Assembly: GCA_965207585.1 (NCBI GenBank)
Contig: CBDBMT010000003.1
Location: 1,550,001-1,614,000, forward strand
Reading direction: 5' to 3'
DNA length: 64,000 nt
Source of the DNA: Bin87 sp965207585
GTDB taxonomy: Bacteria; Chloroflexota; Dehalococcoidia; Lucifugimonadales; UBA3495
Under the pieces are notes generated by a model. The model ran no database searches, was not told where the DNA came from, and saw only the letters and a program-made list of their open reading frames with translations. The position numbers and the translations under genes are program-made. Every line of letters starts with the position of its first letter. The first letter of the stretch is position 1. Positions 36,216-45,054 of the stretch are shown in pieces.

Positions 36216-36984
36216 TCAACCGCGAGACGATGCTCTAGCTGCTGGGACTCCCGGGCCCCGGTGCATATGGGCAAAGGTCCCGCGACCGGCCGGAACAGCA
36301 TCGGCGAAGTCCCCACGGCGCAGCCAGCGTTGGGAGACCGCAATCCAATCATCTACGGTCTGCACGGCAGGCGAGGAGAGGCACTCAACGATGAGAATGT
36401 ACCCGTAGATGGTCCGGTCGTCGTCGCCCTCGGCGAAGAGGCTGAGTTTGTCGTCGGCGTTGGCCAGGGTCAGGTCGGCCAGGGCGGAGATCAGATCATG
36501 CTCGTCGGGGCCGATGTTCTGGCACTCGTCCACCAGTATCCAGCGAAATCCCGCCAGTTGCCACGTTCGCCCCTCGTCGGCCTCGTCGGGTTGCAGGCCG
36601 TCGCCGTTCAACAGGGCCGTGGCCTGGCGGAGCACATCCTTGAAATCGCTCTGGTCCAGCGGGTTGGCACGTAGGGATTGCGGGGAAAGGCCAGGAGGTT
36701 GAGGCGCAGCCGATCCTCCGCGGCCAGCGGCACGAGCCGCAGGTTGGGATTGGCGGCCCGCAGATGGGGGATCTCGAAGTCGAGGAGGTTGTAGCCCAGC
36801 CGGAAGCTCACGCCGTCGGCCAGCTCGTCCAACCTGGTCGGCGCCCGGCCTAGGTCGCGGCTGATGCGTGGGATGGCCACGCATTGACCCGTGCCCGGCC
36901 TCACGCCGGCCAGGTCGTGAATCCGGCCGTCGTTCCTGCCGATTTCCAGGTACAGCGACAGGCAGCGCAGCAGTTCACGATCCG
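36216..36984 (-). pseudogene. Remnant of a UvrD-like helicase with exonuclease domain
   Basis: Two frames. Upstream part: ELLRCLSLYLEIGR, LGYNLLDFEIPHLRAANP, LNLLAFPRNPY, the nuclease-type segment. Downstream part: GFRWILVDECQNIGPDEHDLI (Walker B / DEXQ, here DECQ) and KLSLFAEGDDDRTIYG. The joining region and most of the motor are deleted, and the end runs into unrelated sequence. The 5' side is cut by the TnpB at 36985. Confidence 0.75.
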
Positions 36985-38253
36985 CTATTTCGAATCTGAT
37001 GAAGTCTGATACTCCAGGTTTGCCGGAGCCCAGACTTCAGGGCCAAATGCTCTTGACGCTGCGCCGACCACCGCCGGTGCAGCCGGTCTTACACGGTCTC
37101 CACGTCCTGACACTGGGAAGCTCAAACCCGGCCAGTTTGCTAAATTCTCCGCTGCGTTGGCATCGCGGTCGTTCAGCGCTCCACGGCCGCCGCACCACCG
37201 CTCCCGGTCAGAGAGCACCAGGTTATCGTTTTTCCGGCCGCACTGCGAGCACACCTTCAACGATGCGAACCACCAGTGCGCCTTCTCAAACTGCGCGCCG
37301 TACTAGGCGCATTTGTACTCCAGCTTGCCCAGGAAGCCAGACATCCCAGCATCCGCTATCGCCCGGGCCAAGCACCGGTTCATCATCATCCCCGCCACAT
37401 TCAGCGTCTCCACCACCACACGGCCCGCCGACTTGGCTATCGCCGTCGTCGCCTTGTGATGGTTGTCGTCGCGAACATTGACTATCCGGGCGTGCAAGTC
37501 GCGCCGTTTGGCGTACAGCGCCTCTCTGCGGTTGGAGTGATAGCTCTTGCCGTGAACGTTCCGGCTGCGGGCTATTGCTTTGTCAATGCGCCGTAGCCGT
37601 TTCAGTCCGGTGGCCAGTGCCTTCGTGTTCTCAACAACTGCACCGTCGGAGCACGTCGCCATGGCGCCCACGCCCACATGCACGCCGACGGTGGGCCCAT
37701 CTTTCACCGGCGGCATCTCCTCACGGTCCTCTACGCAGAAGCACGCGAACCACGTCCCAGCTGTCCGGTTGACCGTAACCTCTCGTATGGATCCCGACCA
37801 CCGCAGCTCCTCGACCATTGCCGCCCGGCCGATCTTGGGCAGGGTGACCACCTATCCATCCACTTTCACCGTGTCCGGCCCGTTGTCGGCCCGAAAGCCC
37901 TGCTCGTGCTTGCGCCGCTTGAACCGTGGAAAACCAACGCGCCGACCAGGACGCTGGCCAGCCTTCACCTTCTGCCGGTACTTGCCCCAGCTTGCCGCGG
38001 CCTGGCCGAAGTCGATGATGGCGTACTTCGCCGCGTTCTGGTACAACACCGTCCCCCACGGCGCGATCATCCCCTTGACCCGGTTCCATCGCGGCCGCAG
38101 CGTGCGCTCGGCCAGCCACTCGCCCACGTCAAGGCCGGTCTTGAATTCGCCAACCGCTCAGTTGCAGGCGAACCGGGCATTGCCAGCGTGCTGGCCGAAC
38201 AGCGCTTCCTGCTCGGACGAGGGCTTCAGGGCGACGCGGTCGGACCTCTTCAT
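36985..38253 (-). pseudogene. TnpB with three nonsense codons but no frameshift
   Basis: One continuous frame of about 420 codons from ATG 38253 gives a full-length IS200/IS605-type TnpB: RSDRVALKPSSEQEALF, WNRVKGMIAPWG, LPKIG, GVHVGVGAMATCSDG (RuvC Asp strand aligned with VG-V), TLNVAGMMMNR (Glu), CSQCGRK zinc ribbon, NDRDANAAENL (third Asp). It is broken by TGA 38158-38160 (family position usually Trp, ARFxxNW), TAG 37852-37854, and TAG 37303-37305 (family position usually Trp, YK-x2-WYG). All other codons are sound. Confidence 0.85.
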
Positions 38254-38700
38254 CCACACCAATATAACCCCGGGAGACAACCGCCGTTCCGACGCGGCTG
38301 TCACTAATTCGCTGCGCCAACACCAGCGCCAATCCACCATCAGATACCAACAGCAATTATCAGATAGCAATAGATCCCAGCCAACAGTTACACACCCTCG
38401 GTTCGTGAGCTGAGGTGCTCTCGTTACTGACTTCCATATGCGGCCTCTGGCCGATTTTAACGAAACGCAACCGGTGTCAATGATACCGGCCCGACCATTT
38501 CGGTATCAGAACCATCGGATCCGCCCACGACGTCGAGCATGCCGGGGGAGGGCGATCCGCAGTGATCCCCCGATGGGGAGCATTCCCGCGGGCACGCCAC
38601 GGCGACCCCGTAGAACCAGGACCAAGGCGCATCAGGAGGACGCCCAGCGCCCGAGGGCGACGGTCCAGATTGAGAGAACATAAGCAAATCAAAAGGAGTT
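38254..38700. other. Region between TnpB relic and phage-like block
   Basis: About 450 bases. Left part is AT-richer (gataccaacagcaattatcagatagc) and likely the TnpB element end. From 38470 to 38690 a plus frame is open but not convincing. An AAAAGGAG ribosome site precedes 38705. Confidence 0.4.
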
Positions 38701-38704
38701 TCTA

Positions 38705-39025
38705 ATGACCCGAGACGAGAACTTCAGAGAAGAACTGGCCGAACCGGCCAGAACCGTAGAGCTGATCGCTCGCCAGCTGGGCGCGCGGGACGTGCCCGCC
38801 GGACTGGTCGTAAGGCCCGGCGGCGACGGCCTCCGCAGCCTGATCCAGAGCGCCAGCGAGACTGCGCGCCGCGCCCGCGAGCTGGCCGAACGGGTGGACC
38901 GGGGATGGGAGAACCTTGGGCTCGACGGCATCACCGCCGCCCTGACCATCAAGATGCTTCGCGACGAGGCGAACCGCATCGAAGTGGCGATCGCCCTATA
39001 CCAGACCCGCGAGGACGACGACTGA
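38705..39025 (+). CDS. Hypothetical protein, 106 aa
   Basis: AAAGGAG then ATG 38705. Helical, charged (NFREELAEPARTVELIARQL, SETARRARELAERVDRG). Ends in TGA. First gene of a plus-strand phage-like block. Not recognised. Confidence 0.65.
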   Translation: MTRDENFREELAEPARTVELIARQLGARDVPAGLVVRPGGDGLRSLIQSASETARRARELAERVDRGWENLGLDGITAALTIKMLRDEANRIEVAIALYQTREDDD

Positions 39026-39100
39026 CCCAGTCGGTAGTCCCAAGCCAAGAGGCCGGCGGATCTCCCGCCGGCCCCGAGGCTCAGAGAACCACAGGAGGAC

Positions 39101-39265
39101 ATGCCTATCACGTACTTCGAGAACGACATGAAGTGCTTGTTCTGCGGCGAGCCGATGCGGTCGGCTGGCAGGGGCGGCGGCTACATCTGCGACCCGGAAC
39201 AGGAAGGCTGCGGCGCTTACTACCTGGTCAGCGGCCTGACCTCCCTTGGCGAGGCGACCCCGTGA
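39101..39265 (+). CDS. 54-aa zinc-finger-type protein
   Basis: AGGAGG two bases before ATG 39101. MKCLFCGEPM and a YICDPEQEGCG segment give CxxC plus CxnC. Ends in TGA. Small phage-type zinc-binding protein. Confidence 0.65.
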   Translation: MPITYFENDMKCLFCGEPMRSAGRGGGYICDPEQEGCGAYYLVSGLTSLGEATP

Positions 39266-39617
39266 GGCCCGGGAAGCCGCAACGCTCCCTAATGCTAGCA
39301 ACGGCCGCCAACGTGCGGCTCAGCGCGTGTGGGGGAACCATGAGCGCCGCTGACACGGCCGGCGGCTGCGCCGAACTACACGAAACCGGCGACTACGCCC
39401 GGGGCGTCTAGGACCAGATTGAAGCCAATCCGGTCCGCTTCGAGGACCGCAACGCCGGCGGCGACGTTTGCCTACGGGGTTGCCAACTGTTCACGATTTG
39501 GTTGGGGAAAGTAGGTTCTGGTAGTGAATGATTACGCCGGCGGACATGTTCCGGCGATCGCCAAGCTGGCGAGGGACCTTCGCGCTCACCGAACCGGCGT
39601 TCTGGTATTATTCGAGC

Positions 39618-41243
39618 ATGACACGTCCCGAAAGAGACAGCCGAGCGATGACCCAATCGGACTTGCGCGAGAAGTCTGTGGTCGCCACCTATCAAACTCG
39701 CGTCCGTCGCTACGCCGCAATGGAACGGGTTGATGGCGACGCAGCCCTTGATGCCTACGGTGAGCTGTACGGCCGTGTGGAGCGTAGTCTCTTCGCTGAC
39801 GTAGCAGCGGGCCGGTCGGCGACATCGCTGAAGAGCGCGTACTTGAAGAAGCATGGGATACCGGCGCGGATGTTCAATGGGATGCGGGTGTCGCTGGAAG
39901 GGAAGGTGGCGTCGGTCAAAGAGCAGCAGAAATTGCGGCTCGACAGCCTGGGACGACAGATTGCGCGTGCCGAGCGGCAGATCGCTGGCGCCGCCGAGCG
40001 TGGGCGATGGGGTCAGGTTCACCAGAAACGGCGGCGCCTTGGTAATCTCCAAAGCAGGCTGGCGGCGCTGGAAGCTGACATCGCGGAAGATCGAGTACGG
40101 ATGCGCTTCGGGTCCAACCGGCTCTGGCGAAAGCAACACCACCTCGAACAGAACGGCTACGGCAGCCATGAGACGTGGCTGAGGGACTGGCGGAATGCAC
40201 GCAGCGACGAGTTCTTCGTGCTGGGCAGCCGCGATGAGACGGCGGGTTGCCAGTTGTGCGTGGCCACCGTTGCTGACGACGGTACGCTGACCCTCAGGCT
40301 GAGGATGCCCGACTGCCTCGCGCCGCAGCATGGGAAGTACCTGACCATCGAAAATGTGCGGTTCGCCTACGGCCACGAGCAGGTGCTGGCCGCTCTGGAC
40401 AGCAACACCGAGTTCGCCCGGTACCGGCGTGAGCATGGTGAGAAGGCGGCGAGAGCCACCGCTCTGGGCCAAGCCATCAGCTACCGGTTCAAGCGGGACA
40501 AGAAAGGCTGGCGGGTGTTAGCCACCACCGACATGATGGACGTGCCGGTGGTGACGGATCGGAGCCGTGGCGCCATCGGCGCGGACCTCAATGCCGACCA
40601 CCTGGCGGTTTGTGAGACCGATAGCAGCGGCAACTACGTGAATGCGTTTGGAGTGCCGTTGGTGACCTACGGCAAGTCTCAGCATCAGGCGGAGGCTGTC
40701 ATCGGAGATGCTGTAGCGAGCGTGGTTGCCTACGCCCGCGATGCTGGCAAGCCCATCGTCATCGAGAAGCTGGACTTCCGGCAAAAGAAGGCTGTCTTGG
40801 AAGGTGAGAGCCGCCGTTACAGCCGGATGCTGTCCAGCTTCAGCTACGGCAAGATCAAAGTGTACTTCCTGTCTCGGGGCTATCGGGAGGGAGTTGAGAT
40901 AAATCAGGTCAACCCGGCCTTCAGTTCGGTGATCGGCCGGGTGAAGTTCATGGAGCGTTACGGGCTCAGCGTGCACCAGGCCGCGGCCTTGGTGCTGGCC
41001 CGACGTTTACTCGGCTGCTCCGAGCGCATCCCGCGCCGACAGGTGTGTCCCGTCGGCAACGGCGTCCAGGTCGCCTTCACCGTACCCGTGAGGAAGCGAG
41101 TGAAGCACGTGTGGACGTACTGGGGCGCGATCTTGGGTCAGTTGAGACCGGCGCTTGCAGCGCAGCACCGGCTGGAGAGGCGGAGCCGCCGACCCAATCC
41201 GGTTCAGGCTGTCGTGCGGGGCTCGCCGCGCGTGGTGGCCTGA
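39618..41243 (+). CDS. tnpB: TnpB-family RNA-guided nuclease-like protein
   Basis: 541 aa from ATG 39618 (the frame is open upstream to 39528). Long helical N-terminal half, then RuvC core: AIGADLNADHLAV (Asp) and IVIEKLDF (Glu). The third acidic position, usually Asp before an Ala-Ala pair, reads YGLSVHQAAALVLARR, so the Asp may be absent; whether this subgroup carries its Asp elsewhere I cannot decide. The C-terminal tail is basic (RRSRRPNPVQAV). The gene splits a phage-like gene. A truncated relative is at 32549. Transposition would need a TnpA elsewhere; none is here. Confidence 0.88.
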   Translation: MTRPERDSRAMTQSDLREKSVVATYQTRVRRYAAMERVDGDAALDAYGELYGRVERSLFADVAAGRSATSLKSAYLKKHGIPARMFNGMRVSLEGKVASVKEQQKLRLDSLGRQIARAERQIAGAAERGRWGQVHQKRRRLGNLQSRLAALEADIAEDRVRMRFGSNRLWRKQHHLEQNGYGSHETWLRDWRNARSDEFFVLGSRDETAGCQLCVATVADDGTLTLRLRMPDCLAPQHGKYLTIENVRFAYGHEQVLAALDSNTEFARYRREHGEKAARATALGQAISYRFKRDKKGWRVLATTDMMDVPVVTDRSRGAIGADLNADHLAVCETDSSGNYVNAFGVPLVTYGKSQHQAEAVIGDAVASVVAYARDAGKPIVIEKLDFRQKKAVLEGESRRYSRMLSSFSYGKIKVYFLSRGYREGVEINQVNPAFSSVIGRVKFMERYGLSVHQAAALVLARRLLGCSERIPRRQVCPVGNGVQVAFTVPVRKRVKHVWTYWGAILGQLRPALAAQHRLERRSRRPNPVQAVVRGSPRVVA

Positions 41244-41384
41244 ACGGGGATCCGCTCGGTGTTCCCTGGTGAGATTCCAGGGCGGAGCCGCCTTGAACAG
41301 TTGGGGCGGCAGCGCGGTCCGGACCGCGTCTTCAGGAATGGCTGACGATAATCTGTAACTAAAATCAACCATTTTTACAACGGC
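41100..41384 (+). ncRNA. Putative omega-RNA (guide scaffold) at tnpB 3' end
   Basis: The end of tnpB and ~140 bases after its stop are conserved with the remnant at 32549, including noncoding hairpins (TTCCCTGGTGAGATTCCAGGGCGG; GCGGTCCGGACCGC), and conservation ends at ACCATTTTTACAACGG. The following bases differ (CGACATCC here, TTGGTGTT there), as expected when the guide is flanking DNA. Boundaries at the 5' side are approximate. Confidence 0.6.
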
Positions 41385-41741
41385 GACATCCAGATCATCT
41401 AGTGGCCCGACGAGGAAGACCGGCGGACCATCATCTACGTGAAGAGCGTCCGCGGGCTGGGGGTGGACTGCCGACTCAGCCGGGCCGAGGCCGCCAAGAT
41501 TGAGGAGTATGCCGCGATCGAGTTCCGCGGCACTGTGAGCCCGTAGACGGTGCTCTCCCGCTCCATGCGGGCACTGCTGGTGGAATCCTGCCGCCTGGAA
41601 CGGATCAACGGCGCGGAGATCCAGAGCCAGCCGGGAGCTCGCCGGGGGAGTGGCCGCTGGGACCAAAGGGAACCAGCGGCCACTCCCACTCCCACCCCTG
41701 TCGCGGTCGGGGTGGGAGTCGGCGAAAACGAAACGGAATGA

Positions 41742-42235
41742 CGCAGTTTCCGGTAGGAAACCTGGACCAGGACCGCAGACGAACCGGGAAGCGGCGCAGC
41801 CGGACCGGGTGAAAACACAGGCCGACCGGGCCGGGGCGCAGTCTTACCGCGCTCCCGGGGCCGGACCGCGGGCTGGAACGCCGCAGGCCAACTGGGGTCC
41901 TATGGGCCCGGGGCCACACCGACCGGACGGGCCCAGCATCCAAGAACGCAGGCTAACCACGGCCGGTCCCAAGAAGGCCCGCCGCCATGCCCGGCCCGGT
42001 TGCGGGGAAGGGCGCCCGGCAGGCCCCGACCGCAGGTTAACGGGGATGGCGCTCCCGGAGGCCCGGCCGGGCCTCCGCGCCAAATTGCCCGGCGGGCTAG
42101 CCTGGGAGACCCGCACCGCAGGCTAACGGTGATGGGGCAAGAACGCGCCGCAAAGACGACGCGCCCAAACGGGAATGAGGGCCAAGTTCCAAGCCTATGA
42201 CCGCAGCCTAACCGCACTGGCTGTCAATGGCAAAC
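41742..42235. repeat. Degenerate tandem repeats, ~85-bp period
   Basis: A CCGCAGGCTAACGG-GATGG core recurs at 41947, 42031, 42117 and 42202 (84, 86, 85 bp apart), with weaker relatives at 41882, 41837 and further left at shorter spacing. Intervening sequence is unique and GC-rich. In one frame each unit encodes an R-R-L-T motif. Could be a decayed repeat protein, minisatellite or CRISPR-like array; no gene is supported. Confidence 0.5.
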
Positions 42236-42605
42236 TAAATCTGACCTAGGTGTAGCAAGTTGGATGTGACCCACCTTGCGACCGGGGCTGGATCAGCAAG
42301 TTAAAACTGACCCACCTGGATAGTGCTCAGCGATTCTGTCAGTCAGCATGGTTATGGTTGCCGCCGGCCTCCTCCAGCGTCGCGTTGAGTTGTTGGTGTG
42401 GCGGGAATAGCCCCGCCTAGCGTTTCTCTCTGGGCCGGTAGCTCTCGCCGCGGATGTTCAGCACGTGGCTGTGGTGCAGCAGCCGGTCCAGCACCGCCGA
42501 GGCGATCACGCTGTCGCCCAGCAGTTCGCCCCCTCGCCGAAGCCCTTGTTGGAAGTGAGGATGATGCTGCCCCGGTCGTAGCGGGACGCGCGATCCAGAA
42601 CCACG
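42236..42605 (-). mobile_element. istB: IS21-family relic (IstB C-terminus and end repeats)
   Basis: Minus strand gives the IstB ATPase tail in two frames: RGSIILTSNKGFGEG, then GELLGDSVIASAVLDRLLHHS and NIRGESYRPREKR. Downstream, 42260-42325 carries two TGACCCACC copies in tandem (GATGTGACCCACCTTG, AACTGACCCACCTGG), typical of IS21 ends. Only ~370 bases of the element remain. Confidence 0.8.
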
Positions 42606-42635
42606 ACGAAGGCGAAGAAGGAGGAGAACAAAGCC

Positions 42636-43217
42636 ATGACCAACCGGCCCGACGGCCGGCCCAACCTGGATCTCCTGGCCCAATGCAACGGATGCGGCGG
42701 TGCAATGACGGAGCAGGACGGCCGCTACGCCTGCCCGGCCAGCCCAGTGGACGCCCGCCTCCTGCTCTGGGCCATCTTCAGCGCACTGCTCCGCCTGATA
42801 ATTAACGACGAGGCCATCGACCAGGTGGCCCGAACCGTCCGGCTCACCATCGAGCCGCGGGCCTGGACCCTCCGCCGCGAGCTGGAGTCCGCCGGCCCGG
42901 TCCTCATCGGCCAGAGCACGCCCACGGACCCGATGGCCAGCCCGGCCGTCCGCCGCCAGCTCGCCGCCCTGGAGACCATCGCCGACGAGGACGCCATCCG
43001 GCGGGACGCCACCGACCCGGCCATCTTCGTCGACGGCGGATACGAGGAGGCCCAGGAACTCCTGGACCTCATGCTGGACCGGGTCCTAGTGGACCCATCC
43101 CACGCCATCGGCATCGCCTACCAGATGCCCATGCCCGGCGACCGGCCGGGCCAATGGGTCACCGAGGACCGGACGGCGCTGCAGCCCGCACTCCCGGCCT
43201 GGACCGAAGCGAGGTGA
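42636..43217 (+). CDS. Zinc-ribbon protein, phage-like
   Basis: 193 aa; GGAGGAG 8 bases before ATG 42636. N-terminal LLAQCNGCGGAMTEQDGRYAC looks like the zinc ribbon of large serine recombinases, but no catalytic domain precedes it. The rest is acidic and helical (NDEAIDQVARTVRLTIEP, EEAQELLDLMLDRVLVDP). Ends in TGA, eight bases before the exonuclease ATG. Function unknown; either a stand-alone phage protein or a derived recombinase tail. Confidence 0.6.
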   Translation: MTNRPDGRPNLDLLAQCNGCGGAMTEQDGRYACPASPVDARLLLWAIFSALLRLIINDEAIDQVARTVRLTIEPRAWTLRRELESAGPVLIGQSTPTDPMASPAVRRQLAALETIADEDAIRRDATDPAIFVDGGYEEAQELLDLMLDRVLVDPSHAIGIAYQMPMPGDRPGQWVTEDRTALQPALPAWTEAR

Positions 43218-43225
43218 AGCCAGAC

Positions 43226-44010
43226 ATGACCATGACCGACCCGAGCGTGGACCTGCCGCTGAGCCGGCCCCTGGCCATCGTCGACACCGAGTGGACCGAC
43301 TTGGACCCGGAGCGCCGCCGCATCGTCAGCATCGCCATCACCCGACTGGAAACCCGACGGCGCCGGCCAGGACGGCCACTGGCTGCTCCGGGCCGAACGC
43401 CCATCAGCGAACAGTCCAGCGCCTCCACGGGATCCGGCCGGCCGACGTGGCCGGCCAGCCCGCTTTCCCCGAGATCGCCGGCCTGATCGAGGCCCTGCCC
43501 CAGGACGCCGACATCGCCGGCTACAGCGTCACCAACGACATCGAGATGATCGAGCGGGAGATGCGGATCGCCGGCCGTAACTGGAACGGCACCGGCCGCC
43601 GGAACGTCGACGCCTACCGCCTCTAACAGGTCCGGGAATCCCACAAGCTCAGCGACGCCCACCGCCGCTTCGTGGGGCCGCTGCCCGCCGACGCCAAGCC
43701 CCACGACGCCCGCGACGATGTCGCACTAACCATGGCGGTCATCCGCGCCATGGGACGCGGCCGGACCGTCGAAAAACTCCGCCAGTAGGCCCACACGGAC
43801 CTGATCGACCCGGCCGGGAAATTCCGCATGGAGCGCGGCGAGGCCGTCTTCAACTTCGGACCCTACCGGGGCATACCGGTCCGCGAACGACCCGACTACC
43901 TGGACTGGATGCTGACCAATAACTTCGCTCCCTCCACCATGGCGGCCGCCCGCCGGCTGCCGGACAAAATACTGGAATACGCCGACGACGGGCCCGACTG
44001 GGACGACTGA
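43226..44010 (+). pseudogene. DnaQ-like exonuclease with frame breaks and internal TAA/TAG
   Basis: DEDDh exonuclease: AIVDTEWTDLDPERRRIVS (first Asp-Glu), RLHGIRPADVAG, GYSVTNDIEMIE (Asp), HDARDDVALT (His/Asp). A C-terminal small domain follows: VFNFGPYRGIPV and YLDWMLTNNF. Frame moves by +1 near 43352 (after IAITRLE) and again near 43405, then runs cleanly through TAA 43624-43626 and TAG 43786-43788 to a TGA at 44008-44010. Sequence on both sides of each stop is well behaved. Probably the replication or recombination exonuclease of a phage. Confidence 0.75.
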
Positions 44011-44030
44011 AACGCCGCGGAGAACCCACC

Positions 44031-44444
44031 ATGACGACCATCCCCTAACGGATTGACTCCCTGCCCCTGGCGTCCGAGGCGGAGATCGAAACGCTCCGGA
44101 AATGCCTGGAAGAACGGGACGCCGCCGCCCGCGACTACGACGTGTTGGTGGTCCCGGAAGCCAGCCGGCCAGAGAGTGGCCAAGACGACTTCGCGGCCAC
44201 GGCACGCCGGTTGCTTAGCGAGCGCCGCGGCCTGCAGGCCGCCATCCGCAACCGCATGGTGATCAACCAGGGCAGCGCCGGATTCCGCTTCCGGCCGGAC
44301 CACCGGCTGCAGGTCATCATCAACATCCCGGGCCAGTCGAAACGCGACATCTGGACCGTAATCGCCGAGCAGGAGCGGGATGACCAGGCCCGGGCCACCG
44401 ACGCCGAAATCGCCGAGTCCATCTACCACGGCGGCTCGGCCTGA
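44031..44444 (+). CDS. Hypothetical phage-like protein with TAA at codon 6
   Basis: GGAG eight bases before ATG 44031 gives MTTIP, then TAA (44046-44048), then an uninterrupted 131-codon stretch RIDSLPLASEAEIETLRK ... FRPDHRLQVIINIPGQ to a TGA at 44442-44444. The Shine-Dalgarno and start lie before the TAA and there is no equally good start after it. So either the TAA is read as sense, or the true start is internal and non-canonical. Not recognised. Confidence 0.55.
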
Positions 44445-44457
44445 CGCGCCGGCCAGC

Positions 44458-44547
44458 CTGCTCCGCCCACGCGGGATGCGCCCCATGCACTGGCCGAAAA
44501 GCCGGGCTACAAGACGTTTGCCCCTCCCACGCGGGGAACCCGGGGCC
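44458..44547 (+). repeat. Two GC hairpin repeats 60 bp apart
   Basis: GCTCCGCCCACGCGGGATG (from 44459) and GCCCCTCCCACGCGGGGAAC (from 44519) share the core CCCACGCGGG, spaced exactly 60 bases. Stem-loops CCCGC..GCGGG. Similar in look and spacing to type I-E CRISPR units, but only two copies. Confidence 0.45.
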
Positions 44548-44568
44548 AGCCGGCAGAGGAACCGAACC

Positions 44569-44946
44569 ATGATCATGCCACAGCGCCAGGACTGTTGGCA
44601 CCGCAGCAGCAGGCCTGCACCGACCTCAACGGCCGCCGTTGGTACCAGTGCGAACGCATACCGGAGGAGTCCTTCGCCCAGGACCAGGACCTGGCCCGCA
44701 CCTGGGGCATCGACCGCGCCTCCGGCCTCTCGGTCCGAGAGGACTTCGGCTCCCGCCTCTAGCAGAACCGGAACCGGCCCCCGTACCCGGAGGGCCGCCC
44801 AGACGCGCGGAGAGGCCCGCCGAGACCGCCGGGAATAGGACGGGCGGGCAGGACCCAGCGCGCCGCAGCGCCCGTCAGAGCGCGTCGCCGGCGACGCCGT
44901 GTTCCGCGCCCTGATCGGCCATGCCACCCCACAGGACCGGACCTGA
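44569..44946 (+). pseudogene. Phage-like gene with two TAGs and two frame changes
   Basis: AGAGGAACC before ATG 44569. After about six codons the natural frame is shifted: LAPQQQACTDLNGRRWYQC ... VREDFGSRL, TAG 44760-44762, QNRNRPPYPEGRPDARR; then +1: RRDRRE, TAG 44836-44838, DGRAGPSAPQRPSERVAGDA ... ALIGHATPQDRT and TGA 44944-44946. Function unknown. Confidence 0.5.
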
Positions 44947-44947
44947 A

Positions 44948-44978
44948 AGCTGCCCCGCCAACGCGGGGATGGGCCATC
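44948..44978 (+). repeat. Third GC hairpin repeat
   Basis: GCTGCCCCGCCAACGCGGGGATGGGCC; same core as the pair at 44458-44547, here with a perfect CCCCGC/GCGGGG stem. Lies just after the stop of the preceding gene. Confidence 0.45.
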
Positions 44979-45054
44979 CATGGCGGCTTCAGCCGCGGTT
45001 ACGTCCCGTCAAGTGGTGTGATTGGCATCATCCTCGTTGATGCTGTTTAGGCGG

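Larger units (their letters stand above)
39340..41741 (+). pseudogene. Phage-like gene split by TnpB element, with in-frame TAGs
   Basis: ATG 39340 after GGGGG. N-terminal part: MSAADTAGGC ... YARGV, TAG (39409-39411), then QIEANPVRFEDRNAGGD to about 39468, where the TnpB element begins. After the element's right end the same kind of sequence resumes at 41385: DIQII, TAG (41400-41402), WPDEEDRRTIIYVKSVRG ... EFRGTVSP, TAG (41544-41546), then SMRALLVESCRLERINGA and a terminal GENETE-TGA at 41741. Reads as one ~140-residue protein if each TAG is sense. Family unknown. Confidence 0.65.

Noticed and set aside
44458..44978. Functional CRISPR array
   Set aside because: Only two regularly spaced copies, imperfect repeats and no cas genes; kept only as repeats.
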